From NCBI GenBank assembly GCA_038210985.1, contig JBBQWB010000032.1, positions 1 to 29,738 of the forward strand: DNA of 29,738 nucleotides. The letters run 5' to 3'. The DNA comes from JAQUGA01 sp038210985. Its GTDB lineage: Bacteria > Bacteroidota > Bacteroidia > Bacteroidales > WCHB1-69. The position numbers and the translations under genes were made by a program. A model generated the notes under the pieces. That model had not been told where the DNA came from. It searched no databases and worked only from the letters and a program-made list of their open reading frames with translations. Shown here piece after piece: positions 16,401 to 22,742 of the stretch. Each line of letters starts with the position of its first letter. The first letter of the stretch is position 1.

Positions 16401-16607
16401 CAAGACGGTTTAGGTTATTACGAAAGTACTCGTGATGCTGCAACTAATTTCTTCTTTGATTATTTACGAAAAGGAACTTACGTTTTTGAATACGAATTAG
16501 TTGCAAATCAAAAAGGTAATTTTTCTAACGGCATCACTACCATTCAATGTATGTATGCTCCCGAATTTACATCTCATTCCGAAGGCATAAGGGTAGTGAT
16601 TGAATAA
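10461..16607 (+). CDS. Alpha-2-macroglobulin-like protein with thioester motif
   Basis: 2048 residues. A signal peptide (IIVLSLMLISIFTFG, cut near Gln21) exports it. The first 480 residues are helical and have no named domain. MG-type beta domains follow, with FTDRAIYRPGQQVYFKG (about residue 600) being the MG2 hallmark. A Trp-rich PWWRWWWG lies near residue 743 and a Gly/Tyr-rich stretch near 1170-1187. A charged low-complexity linker (about 1190-1265) precedes TNFNETAFFMPQ and the A2M domain, and is a good candidate for a bait region. CAEQ at Cys1502 (EYPYDCAEQ) is the internal thioester motif, followed by the alpha-helical thioester domain and a C-terminal receptor-like domain. Such proteins are thought to trap proteases that attack the envelope. 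The gene stands alone, with no neighbouring PbpC gene. Confidence 0.92.
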   Translation: MKKRMIIVLSLMLISIFTFGQEVQTYAVMWKNVEKNQNQGLPKSSLEIVDKIYKKAKVENNIGELTKALIHQMSIVTEYQEDFIVKALDRLDKEIAESKAPQTQLLHSMKAQLLWAYYQNNRYQFMNRSETVDYYNKDIRTWDLRKIVESVFYHFRQSLTQAELLKKTDLKIYDQIISNSIKKNRSYRPTLYDFIAFRALDFFAGQEPQILKPVETFYLNDPAYFSEASNFINLKITTPDSLAVKFDAIKLYQSLIAFHINDANPLAFVDAELFRLKFVKNNGTFEDRDSIYLVRLENLYKKFENNAVSADIGFELADFFNARSLKYNSLYSPDNQYDKVAAMKYINEVILKYPDSEGANNCKWLKYQIELQELSISVEEVNLPNKPFRAFVSYKNTNQITFRLIRISASEYDKLSIKYYGEDMIKQLSALSFIKTWYIDVPNDKDYQNHSVEIPMPELEIGHYIILASNDKAFNTNTDVIVKGRFWVSNLSYITRDLKNGDVQVAVYNRDLGTPLEGATVVAEEYKYNYTSRKYEYTVYARLKTDLDGLCLIKSPNNAKYSRNLRLTIQNGKDILSDNQNIYQYYRDTLVKPIIQTSFFTDRAIYRPGQQVYFKGIMIEYKGKESKLLTNKKTTVKFMDNNWQEVSKLDLITNEFGSFSGSFTAPTGLLNGQMVINNESGTKYFRVEEYKRPKFEVKCLPITGSYRLNEMVTVVGNAKAYAGNAIDGAAVKYRVMRRASFPWWRWWWGSMPGSSEMEIVNGDLITDESGNFEVKFKAIPDFTYKKSTQPVFTYTVYADVTDINGETHSTNNTVSVGYVSMYASESIPTQISQNQKPVKYDIRTTNLNGQLDAAKISVQIYRLKQPEVYYNNRFWQQPDKNFLTEVEYRKIFPNDMYANETQKESWGKLEKVYDKIHNTATDTIIVFDNIKDWTAGDYIVEIKGKDNFGVEFSKTSMFNVVNSDSKVNSKYESISVLTDSRLLKPGDQAQIVLSTKMKNANVLFEIEKEGKIISKKWLHLNNEQQIINIPINPEDLGGFKCNFVLLSQNRAYVTTAFVSVPDYSKSLDITFETFRDKLSPGQQEEWRIKIKGKTGDKLVAELLAGMYDASLDAFVSHYWDFYPVKGDYSSLYWQTGYTYNSVSTEKYFKGYSRLYRINKNYEMLNWFNFDFYGYGSGYGNSGYGRSTGVYRKSSMTKNSETESVDEEYESVPIMSKIAAGQASGDGDELLEQQVETKGESTLKDKTVSAGKSIDRREGGEDGLSFGPIKARTNFNETAFFMPQISTDEEGNAVIKFTVPESLTKWKVMGVAHTKDLKFGSFNKELVTQKDLMLFPNAPRFFRDGDKMVFSVKISNISDKDLNGSSKLEFFDALTMKPINDLMKVNMPEKPFSCKKGQSTSVEWEAEVPSGIMAITYRVVAASGVFTDGEENTVPVLTNRMLVTESMPLPINGNQKKTFVFEKMKNNKSNTLKNFKYTLEFTSNPAWYAVQALPYLMEYPYDCAEQTFSRFYANAIASHIANSSPKIKAVFESWKNITPDALLSNLEKNQELKSLMLEETPWVLDAKSETNQKRRIGLLFDLVKMSNEYTTTLDKLQKMQTSNGGWPWFKGMPDNRYITQYIVTGFGHLIHLGILDMSTSKKYNLMITNAVRYLDNRIREDYQDLIRYKVSMSLDNLGGFQIQYLYARSYFTSSIEISSANKEAYNYYLNQSKKYWLNKGIYLQGMIALANHRVKDVKTASAIMKSLNEKSLYSEEMGMYWANEGAGYYWYEAPIERQALFIEAFDEITKNDSVVEKMKIWLLKQKQTQNWTNTKATVEAIYALLLRGTDLLADDKLVEIKVGDKVIDPKTLDGVQVEAGTGYFKTSWSGTEITPDMSQIELNKTTKGVAWGAVYWQYFENLDKITPASTPLTLKKEIFIVEMTPKGNVIRPVVTGGKIKIGDKIKVRIEIRVDRDMEYVHMKDMRAAGFEPTNVLSQYKYQDGLGYYESTRDAATNFFFDYLRKGTYVFEYELVANQKGNFSNGITTIQCMYAPEFTSHSEGIRVVIE

Positions 16608-16625
16608 AACATAACTCTTAGGAAC

Positions 16626-16668
16626 TTAACTAGTACGAGGCTTCTTTTAGAAGCCTCGTACTAGTTAA
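16626..16668. other. Perfect 20-bp stem-loop after the A2M gene
   Basis: 16626-16645 and 16649-16668 are exact reverse complements (arm TTAACTAGTACGAGGCTTCT) with a TTT loop. It lies 18 bases after the A2M stop, where a terminator is expected, but no T-run follows. It could end transcription less efficiently, protect the 3' end of the mRNA or be a small palindromic element. Confidence 0.8.
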
Positions 16669-16691
16669 TACTTGCCAGTAAGGGCCATTTC

Positions 16692-16758
16692 AGACTTCAT
16701 GCAAAAAATGAAAATAAGGGGTTAATGACATTGGGTAGAAATTTTAGACATTTGTACC
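16692..16758. repeat. Second dispersed repeat, right copy beside the A2M gene
   Basis: It matches 10079-10143 in blocks and in orientation: AGACTTCATGCA, AAATAAGGGGTT, ATGACATT, GTACC. Confidence 0.6.
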
Positions 16759-16764
16759 TTTTAA

Positions 16765-16885
16765 TAAAGTGCTTGCTCGGACTTGCAATCCGAATAAACG
16801 GAGCAGTCATCCAGATTCGCCACGGCGAAGTCGAAGGAGAAAACTGCTAGTTCGGATTTGCAAATCCGATCAAACTCTATTGCGC
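16765..16885. repeat. Fragment related to the CATTCCG intergenic repeats
   Basis: GCTTGCTCGGACTTGCAATC resembles an inner part of copy 1 near 9850-9870, and two inverted parts (CGCCACGGCG near 16820 and TTCGGATTTGCAAATCCGA near 16853) give it hairpin potential. The rest of the gap to 17006 is AT-rich and I see nothing else in it. Confidence 0.45.
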
Positions 16886-17006
16886 TTGATGAATAGGACA
16901 CAATTGGTATAAAACAAATTTAATAGTTTTGTAGTATTTATGTAAACCTTTTGTTATTTTCATGTGTTTATGTTAATAACATCGATAGTAATTAAAACAC
17001 AATAAA

Positions 17007-17680
17007 ATGAAAAATTTAAACAACCTATTGATTTTAGTTGTAGGAATTATTCTTTCATCTTGCAGTCCCAAATTTTACACTCCTAATACTCAAAACGTGC
17101 CCTTAATTTCGGAAAAAGGAGAAACTAATTTAACGCTTTCTGGAAATTTTAATCAAGTGGAATTTTAAGGAGCTTATGGAATTTTTAAAAACATTGCAAT
17201 AAAAACAAATGGAGGTTTATTTACTCCAGTAAACCTTAGCAACGGAAATGGAGGTTCGGGTAAGTTTTTGGAATTTGGAGCTGGATACTTTAAACCCTTC
17301 AATAATAATTTTATTTTTGAAACTTATGCAATAATCGGTCTCGGTTCATTTGAAAACCATTTGCCATCAACTAGAAACAATCACCCTCAAACATTGGGTG
17401 ATATTTATGCAAATATTTTAAGAGTTGGAATACAGCCTAATTTTGGATATAATTCTAAATATTTTTCTGCAGCGATTTCTTCAAGGTTTGTCAACCTCTC
17501 CTATAATGAAATAAGAGGCGATTTGATTTTTAATGACGAAGATCAATTGGCATATTTAAAGGATAATTCTTCTAACTTCCTTATAGAACCAGCAATTACA
17601 ATTAAAGGTGGAACGGTGCTACGCACCTAATGAATTCTTGAATTTGGTTTTCAAAATGAAGTACACTTTTTTTTCTGACT
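17007..17680 (+). pseudogene. Broken lipoprotein / outer-membrane protein gene
   Basis: The frame opens with MKNLNNLLILVVGIILSSCS, a lipoprotein signal with lipobox LSSC. It stops at a TAA at 17166-17168 after VEF, then continues in the same frame with GAYGIFKNIAIKTNGG and another 130 residues of alternating hydrophobic and polar character suggestive of a beta-barrel (GLGSFENH, LRVGIQPNFGY, IEPAITIKGG). A CAA-to-TAA change would explain the stop. Near 17615-17627 a short near-palindrome GGTGCTACGCACC is followed by TAA TGA, after which ILEFGFQNEVHF in the same frame looks like the original end. So there is one nonsense mutation and probably one small insertion. The family is unknown to me. 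Confidence 0.7.
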
Positions 17681-17779
17681 TCAACATTTTAAAATACATT
17701 TTTGAAACAAACATAATTCAAGTGGAAGCATTGTCGAAGTCAGGAAAGAATATCATCGTCAGTGCCTTTTTTATCGTTT

Positions 17780-17975
17780 TTATTTTAATTCCTTGACCAG
17801 TTTTTGATTTTTCATAAAACGATTTTTAATGGTTGAAAAATTGCCTTTTCTTGCCGCTCTGTAAAACATGTGAACACTATCACCAATCCTAATAACAGCA
17901 GGGTTTAAAACTCCTTCGTTTTCAAATTCTAATAGTGTTTTTTTTAAGACTATACCTTCTTTTTTTAACTTTCAT
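17780..17975 (-). pseudogene. Remnant of a GH130-type glycoside phosphorylase gene
   Basis: On the minus strand the frame reads KLKKEGIVLKKTLLEFENEG then VLNPAVIRIGDSVHMFYRAA and RKGNFSTI, which closely resembles the N-terminus of GH130 beta-mannoside phosphorylase-like proteins. The ATG at 17975 is out of frame with this by one extra A (ATG AAA GTT where ATG AAG TTA would be expected). After about 50 residues the family resemblance stops and the frame ends at 17780, whereas full-length proteins have over 300 residues. It is therefore a frameshifted and truncated leftover. It lies 12 bases after the coiled-coil gene. Confidence 0.65.
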
Positions 17976-17987
17976 TGAAATGTTTCT

Positions 17988-18317
17988 TTATTTTTTTTTG
18001 AATTTCTTTTCGAGAAGTTCTTTTTCGATATTTAACTCATTTTTAAACGATTCCCATTTTTCTAATCCTTCTTCTTTGAAATTTGACAAACGTTTAATTA
18101 GCAAGTCTTTTATATCTTCGATGTTTTGTGAGCTCGCACTTGCTTTTGCTTCTAAATCGCTGGTTAGAGCGGTAATTTCTTTATCTAATTTTCTGTCTTC
18201 CTCTTTATTCTTTTTTATTTTAGGATTGAGTTGCACTTTCTTAGCAGGACTTGATTTGCTTAATTTTGCTCCAAAACCCTTAACTTCAAGATGAGTAGCT
18301 TTGCTTTTCTTTGTCAT
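17988..18317 (-). CDS. Small coiled-coil protein of unknown function
   Basis: 109 residues, no signal peptide, very rich in Lys and Glu. The N-terminal 40 residues are basic (KKSKATHLEVKGFGAKLSKS) and the remainder from about 35 to 105 has the heptad-like pattern of a long helix, ending KWESFKNELNIEKELLEKKF. The WESFK-type helix ending is reminiscent of small stress-associated coiled-coil proteins in this phylum, but I cannot name the family. An overlapping frame on the plus strand (17935-18294) is mostly Phe, Leu and Ser, as expected for the antisense of a Lys/Glu-rich gene, so this strand is preferred. Confidence 0.6.
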   Translation of the reverse strand: MTKKSKATHLEVKGFGAKLSKSSPAKKVQLNPKIKKNKEEDRKLDKEITALTSDLEAKASASSQNIEDIKDLLIKRLSNFKEEGLEKWESFKNELNIEKELLEKKFKKK

Positions 18318-18446
18318 TTCGTGTTTTTTTATGATTATTAAAATTTTAATACAAAGATGGGTGTTTTGTTAATGAATTGTATTATACGTTTAGTGAAATT
18401 AATTGCATTTTTCACAGATTAGCAAGTTGTTTCAGTAATACAGTTG

Positions 18447-18551
18447 AGGATGAGCTGATGTGATGATTAGCTGATGTGGTGATGTGGTGATGTGGTGATG
18501 TGGTGATTAGCTGATTAGCTGATGTGATGATGTGATGATTAGCTGATGTGC
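18447..18551. repeat. Imperfect short tandem repeat (GATGTGRT / GATTAGCT units)
   Basis: About 100 bases consist of GATGTGGT, GATGTGAT and GATTAGCT units in irregular order, with GATGTGGT repeated several times in a row. It is non-coding and slippage-prone. The upstream part of the gap (18318-18446) holds only AT-rich sequence, probably with the promoter of the coiled-coil gene. Confidence 0.75.
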
Positions 18552-18563
18552 GGTAAAAAAATA

Positions 18564-18850
18564 TCGTTTATCTCATCGAAATGTCATTCCGAGACGTAAT
18601 GAGGAATCTATTAACGTCTTAGATGCTTTCGCTCCACTACGTTTCTCCGACCACTGGCGGATGCATGACAAATATAAGTGCGTCCGTTACGTTTCTTCTA
18701 CTGCTGGTGGATGAATGGCAGAAGATTCTCGTTTATCTCATCGAAATGTCATTCCGATACGTAATGAGGAATCTATTAACGTCTTAGATGCTTTCGCTCC
18801 ACTACGTTTCTCCGACCACTGGCGGATGCATGACAAATGTATGTGCTTAC
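18564..18850. repeat. Two tandem copies of the CATTCCG repeat, 165-base period
   Basis: Copy A runs 18564-18728 and copy B from 18729. Both start with TCGTTTATCTCATCGAAATG and contain GAGGAATCTATTAACGTCTT and TCCGACCACTGGCGGATGCA. The first about 115 bases differ at only one or two positions, which means a recent duplication. Copy B is cut short near 18850. Confidence 0.8.
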
Positions 18851-18859
18851 GCTATACTT

Positions 18860-19079
18860 CATTTCTTCGACTGCTGCGGATGCTTCGACTTCGCCGTGGC
18901 GAATCAGCATGACCGCACGATAAGCTCAGCATGACCGAACGACAAGCGGATACATGGCAACCACAAATACACTGTGAAACACTGTGCCCTTCGCTTTAGC
19001 GAAATGTTCGCCACGGCGAACTGTGTAATAAATTCTTTCAAAACACATAGAAACATAGAAAAAGATAGGCACAGGAAAA
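18860..19079. repeat. Intergenic repeat with TGTGAAACACTGTGCCC, copy next to the response regulator
   Basis: After fragments with AGCATGACCG repeats, the block ACACTGTGAAACACTGTGCC CTTCGCTTTAGCGAA is followed by a CGCCACGGCG inverted repeat and a GAAACATAGAAAAA tail. The same order recurs at 24349-24480. The repeat reaches the stop codon of the response regulator gene. Confidence 0.6.
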
Positions 19080-19514
19080 TCACATACGATCCATATACCA
19101 ATTCAGTTCTTTTTTGAGTTTTTTATGCTGAAAAATGGTTTCAATGATTTTTTGAAGTCGAATAAATGCTGTTTCGCTTTTAACCACATAATCGATGGCT
19201 TTATGGTGCATACAGTCGATAGCAATTTCAATTTTATCTTGCGATGAAAGCATAATTACTGGAATTTCTTCATCAAAAGCTTTGATTTTGTCAAGCGTAT
19301 CAATTCCGTTCATAGCAGTTTTTTCAACACCATCTAAACAGTAATCCAAAACAATTACATCGGGTTTGCTCGAAAGATTTTTAATGCATAATTCACCAGT
19401 AGCAAATGTTTCGATTTCAAAATCGGCATGTTGAAGAAATTCAATTTCTAACAATTTTAAGAATACTGCATCATCGTCAACCAGAAAGAGTTTAATTTTA
19501 GTTTGGTTTTTCAT
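19080..19514 (-). CDS. CheY-like single-domain response regulator
   Basis: 144 residues made of one receiver domain. The acidic pocket is Asp13-Asp15 (LVDDDA), the phosphorylation site is Asp57 (VIVLDYCLDG), the conserved Ser/Thr is in VIMLSSQ and the Lys in DYVVKSE. A short helix (KLKKELNWYM) ends it and there is no output domain. Its ATG overlaps the TGA of the histidine kinase by four bases (ATGA), so it is translated with it and is likely its partner or a phosphate sink. The last codons abut an intergenic repeat. Confidence 0.9.
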   Translation of the reverse strand: MKNQTKIKLFLVDDDAVFLKLLEIEFLQHADFEIETFATGELCIKNLSSKPDVIVLDYCLDGVEKTAMNGIDTLDKIKAFDEEIPVIMLSSQDKIEIAIDCMHHKAIDYVVKSETAFIRLQKIIETIFQHKKLKKELNWYMDRM

Positions 19515-22500
19515 GCTTTTGTGTTTTTAATAGTATTGTATTCAAGTTCTAATTCTCTACAAGCTTGTGTGCAAACTTTTTCTATTTGCATTACCATTTC
19601 CTCAATACCTTCAATTTGTATTTGTGTACTGGCAAATTCTTGCACTTTTTTAGCCATAATTTCAAAGCTGTTATTAATGCCCATTATCGAAAATGAAGGT
19701 ATCATTTTATGAACAGAGGAGTACAACCCACCCCAATCCTTATTTGCTAAACTTTGTTTCATTGTTAAAATAAGTGGAGGTGTTTGCTCTAAATAAAGGG
19801 TTATCATCTCCATCATCAAAACCGGATTTGATTTTGTGCGTTGAATTAAATATTCTAAATCAGTGCATTTTAGGTTTATAGTTTCAATGTTTTCAATTTG
19901 TTTTAATTCATTATCCTGTGACGTTTTTTTAACTAAACTCAATATTTTTGTATATAACAAGCGTTCGTCAACAGGTTTTGCAATGTAGTCGTTCATGCCA
20001 ACTGCTTTACATTTTGCTAAATCAACGGTGGTAACATCCGCAGTTAAAGCGATAATTGGAATTTTAAGATTCAATTTATTGCGAATATAATCGGTGGCTT
20101 CAAATCCATTCATCTCTGGCATTTGCAAATCCATAAGAACAATGTCGTATATTTCGTTTTTAAGTTTTTCGACAGCAATTTTTCCATTCACTGCTATATC
20201 GGGTTTAAACCCAAACTCGTCTAAAATTGTTTTCATAAGTAGTTGATTCAAAGCAATGTCTTCAACTACAAGCACCTTTAAGTCTTTAACTTGATTATCT
20301 AAATTGAGAATTTCAACTACCTCTTCGGCAGCTTCTTTTGTTTTTTTAAATTTTAAAATAAAACTAAAAGTGGAACCTTCGTTCATTTTACTTTTCACTT
20401 TAATTGTACCACCCTGTGGTTCAACTAACTGTTTTACAATTGCAAGCCCCAATCCTGTCCCTCCATATAATCTCGAAGTATCACTTGTTGCTTGCTGGAA
20501 GTTGTCGAATATATTATCAATTTTGAATTCAGGTATTCCAATTCCAGTATCAATTACTGCAAATTCGATGGTTACAGAGTTTTCGTTTTCTTCGAGAATT
20601 TTAACGCTTACTATAATATTTCCTAAAGTTGTGAATTTTACAGCATTGCTTACTAAATTTAGTATAATTTGGTGTAAACGAACAGGATCGCCTATTAATA
20701 CTTCTGGAATATTTACATCATATTCGGTAGTGAGTTTTAAGTTTTTTTCTTTAATTTTAGTTTCAAACAAATGTAGCATTGTCGAAATTGAATTTGACAT
20801 CTTAAATGGGACTTGTTCAAATGTCATTTTACCTGCATCTACTTTTGCCAAATCTAGTATATCGTTAATAAGCACGATTAATGCATCGCCACTTATTTTT
20901 ATTGCAGTTAAATATTCTTTTTGTTTTGCCGTTAAATCGGTTTTAAGCAACACTTTGGTAAAGCCAATTATGGCGTTCATTGGGGTGCGGATTTCGTGGC
21001 TCATGTTCGACAAAAATTGCTGTTTTGTTTTTACAGCAGTTTCGGCAATTTGAGTAGCTACCTGAGCTTTGCTATTTGCAATTTCCGAAACTTCTTGAGC
21101 TACTTCTGCAAACTTTTTTGCCTCATTTAATTCAAATGCAATTTGATTCTGTTCGGTAACATCTCGGGCAACAATCACCACCCCTAAAACATTACCTCTG
21201 TCGTCTTTGTAACCTGACCCATTGCATAAAACAGAGATAAACCCCCCATCTTTTATTGTAAGCGGGAAGTCGGTTATAAAACCTTTTGCGAAAATTTGTT
21301 TGTAAGCTCTTCGGGCTTTGGCAGGCTCCTTAAAATAAATAAAAAAATCGGTTCCAATAATTTGCTCCCTGAATGTTTCGGTTGCTTTTAATGTTGCCTC
21401 GTTTACGTCCAAAATTTTGCCTTTAGAATTAATAGCAAACAAGGGGTCTAAACTTGCTTCAATAATACTTCGAGCATATTGCGAGGATTGTTTCCTGACC
21501 GTGTCGTCACGAGCAACAACAACAGCTCCCAGTACATTCCCATGTTGGTCTTTATAAATCGAACCGTTAAACAACACATCGGTTAATTCTCTGTTTTTAT
21601 TTCGAACTGTCAGAGGATAATTGGCAACCGAACCTTGTTCAAATACTTTCTGATACACTTCACGTGCTTTTTGGGGTTCGGTAAAATAATTAAAAAAGTC
21701 AGTTCCTGTAAGCTCTTTGCGACTCATGCCAGTGATATTTGCCAGAGCTTCGTTCATATCTGTAATCTTTCCTTCGGTATTAATGGTAACCAAAGGGTCG
21801 AGGCTTGCTTCAAGAAGGCTCAAAGAGTATTGAGAAGCCAATTTTGCAGAATAGCTTAAAGCTTTAAGTTCAATATTAGCATTTTCACGTTTTTCTTTTT
21901 CTTTGTTTTGAAATTCAAGTTCAATATCCGCAATTACAAGTTCAGCAGCACGTTTTTTTTTCTCATTTGTTTCAAACAAAAGCTCTTTGTTAGCAATAAA
22001 CAATTCTGCAACTCTTTTTTCTTTTTCTTGATTTTGAAATATTAGCTCTTTATTGGCAATAATTAATTCATCTGCTCGCTTTTCCTTTTCGTTGTTTTGA
22101 AAAACAAGTTCTTTATTGGCAATGATTAATTCGTCGGCTCGCTTTCTTTTTTCCTTATTCTGAAATGCAAGTTCGGTGTTTGCAACAATTAACTCTGCTG
22201 CTCGTTTTTCCTTCTCTTGGTTTTGAAATAGCAATTCTTTATTTGCAATAATTAATTCATCTGCTCGCTTTTCCTTTTCGTTGTTTTGAAAAACAAGTTC
22301 TTTATTGGCAATGATTAATTCGTCGGCTCGCTTTCTTTTTTCCTTATTCTGAAATGCAATTTTTTTGTTCGCATTTACTTTATCTGCTTTTTGTGAACTT
22401 GCATTTCGAGCTGTCATTGCTACCCCCAATATATTTCCAACTTCATCTTTATAAGTTGCCCCATTACACAAAATAGGAGTTTCTGCAACATTTTTTAAGG

Positions 22501-22741
22501 TAAGAGCAACATCGCGAATAGCACCTTTTTTAAATGCTATTGTAGATGCTTTTTTTGCTTTATCCGATTCTTTAAAATAAGTTGAAAAGTCGGAGTTAAT
22601 AGCTTTTTCTCGCGTTGTTTTTAAAGTTTTTAGCATCGCTTCGTTCACATCTACAATTTTTCCTTGAGAATTTAAAACAAATAACGAATCTAAACTTGCT
22701 TCGATAATACTACGAGCATATTTTGATGTTGGTCGTTCCAT
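19511..22741 (-). CDS. Soluble hybrid histidine kinase, PAS-coiled coil-PAS-PAS-HK-REC-HPt
   Basis: 1076 residues with no membrane segment, so a cytoplasmic sensor. Order: PAS 1 (about 8-115), a long coiled coil of 21-residue repeats (about 122-295), PAS 2 (about 305-415), PAS 3 (about 420-530), a helical linker, HisKA with phospho-acceptor His582 (NMSHEIRTPMNA), an ATPase domain (NLVSNAVKF, DTGIGIP, GTGLGLAIV), a receiver with Asp871 (VLMDLQMPEMNG) and a C-terminal HPt domain with His1011 (SVHKMIPSFS). It is a complete His-Asp-His relay in one chain, ready to pass phosphate to the response regulator encoded next. It starts one base after the AraC gene stop. The signal is unknown. Confidence 0.93.
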   Translation of the reverse strand: MERPTSKYARSIIEASLDSLFVLNSQGKIVDVNEAMLKTLKTTREKAINSDFSTYFKESDKAKKASTIAFKKGAIRDVALTLKNVAETPILCNGATYKDEVGNILGVAMTARNASSQKADKVNANKKIAFQNKEKRKRADELIIANKELVFQNNEKEKRADELIIANKELLFQNQEKEKRAAELIVANTELAFQNKEKRKRADELIIANKELVFQNNEKEKRADELIIANKELIFQNQEKEKRVAELFIANKELLFETNEKKKRAAELVIADIELEFQNKEKEKRENANIELKALSYSAKLASQYSLSLLEASLDPLVTINTEGKITDMNEALANITGMSRKELTGTDFFNYFTEPQKAREVYQKVFEQGSVANYPLTVRNKNRELTDVLFNGSIYKDQHGNVLGAVVVARDDTVRKQSSQYARSIIEASLDPLFAINSKGKILDVNEATLKATETFREQIIGTDFFIYFKEPAKARRAYKQIFAKGFITDFPLTIKDGGFISVLCNGSGYKDDRGNVLGVVIVARDVTEQNQIAFELNEAKKFAEVAQEVSEIANSKAQVATQIAETAVKTKQQFLSNMSHEIRTPMNAIIGFTKVLLKTDLTAKQKEYLTAIKISGDALIVLINDILDLAKVDAGKMTFEQVPFKMSNSISTMLHLFETKIKEKNLKLTTEYDVNIPEVLIGDPVRLHQIILNLVSNAVKFTTLGNIIVSVKILEENENSVTIEFAVIDTGIGIPEFKIDNIFDNFQQATSDTSRLYGGTGLGLAIVKQLVEPQGGTIKVKSKMNEGSTFSFILKFKKTKEAAEEVVEILNLDNQVKDLKVLVVEDIALNQLLMKTILDEFGFKPDIAVNGKIAVEKLKNEIYDIVLMDLQMPEMNGFEATDYIRNKLNLKIPIIALTADVTTVDLAKCKAVGMNDYIAKPVDERLLYTKILSLVKKTSQDNELKQIENIETINLKCTDLEYLIQRTKSNPVLMMEMITLYLEQTPPLILTMKQSLANKDWGGLYSSVHKMIPSFSIMGINNSFEIMAKKVQEFASTQIQIEGIEEMVMQIEKVCTQACRELELEYNTIKNTKA
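21900..22370 (-). repeat. In-frame 63-base repeats within the kinase gene, with a 189-base super-repeat
   Basis: Eight 21-residue units of the form IANKELVFQNNEKEKRADEL lie in a row; 21 residues are three heptads. Units 1-3 and 4-6 repeat as a block: the stretch starting at 22081 recurs from 22270 nearly unchanged, a period of 189 bases. This shows a duplication of three units at once. Confidence 0.85.
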
Positions 22742-22742
22742 T

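Noticed and set aside
16626..16668. Ordinary intrinsic terminator
   Set aside because: The stem is longer than needed and no T-run follows on either strand, so it is listed as a stem-loop of unknown role.
17935..18294. 119-codon plus-strand frame rich in Phe, Leu and Ser
   Set aside because: It is the antisense of the Lys/Glu-rich coiled-coil gene at 17988-18317, and its composition is what such antisense gives.
18447..18850. CRISPR array
   Set aside because: The repeats are contiguous and irregular, or 165 bases long, with no unique spacers of constant size and no cas genes nearby.
18904..19101. Small frames in the 19.0 and 24.3 kb gaps that share the motif SLKRRAQCFT
   Set aside because: The shared motif comes from the intergenic repeat TGTGAAACACTGTGCCC that both contain. 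The frames are by-products of the repeat.
20304..21053. 249-codon plus-strand frame
   Set aside because: It lies entirely antisense to the conserved HisKA, ATPase and receiver region of the hybrid kinase. It is a codon-bias shadow.
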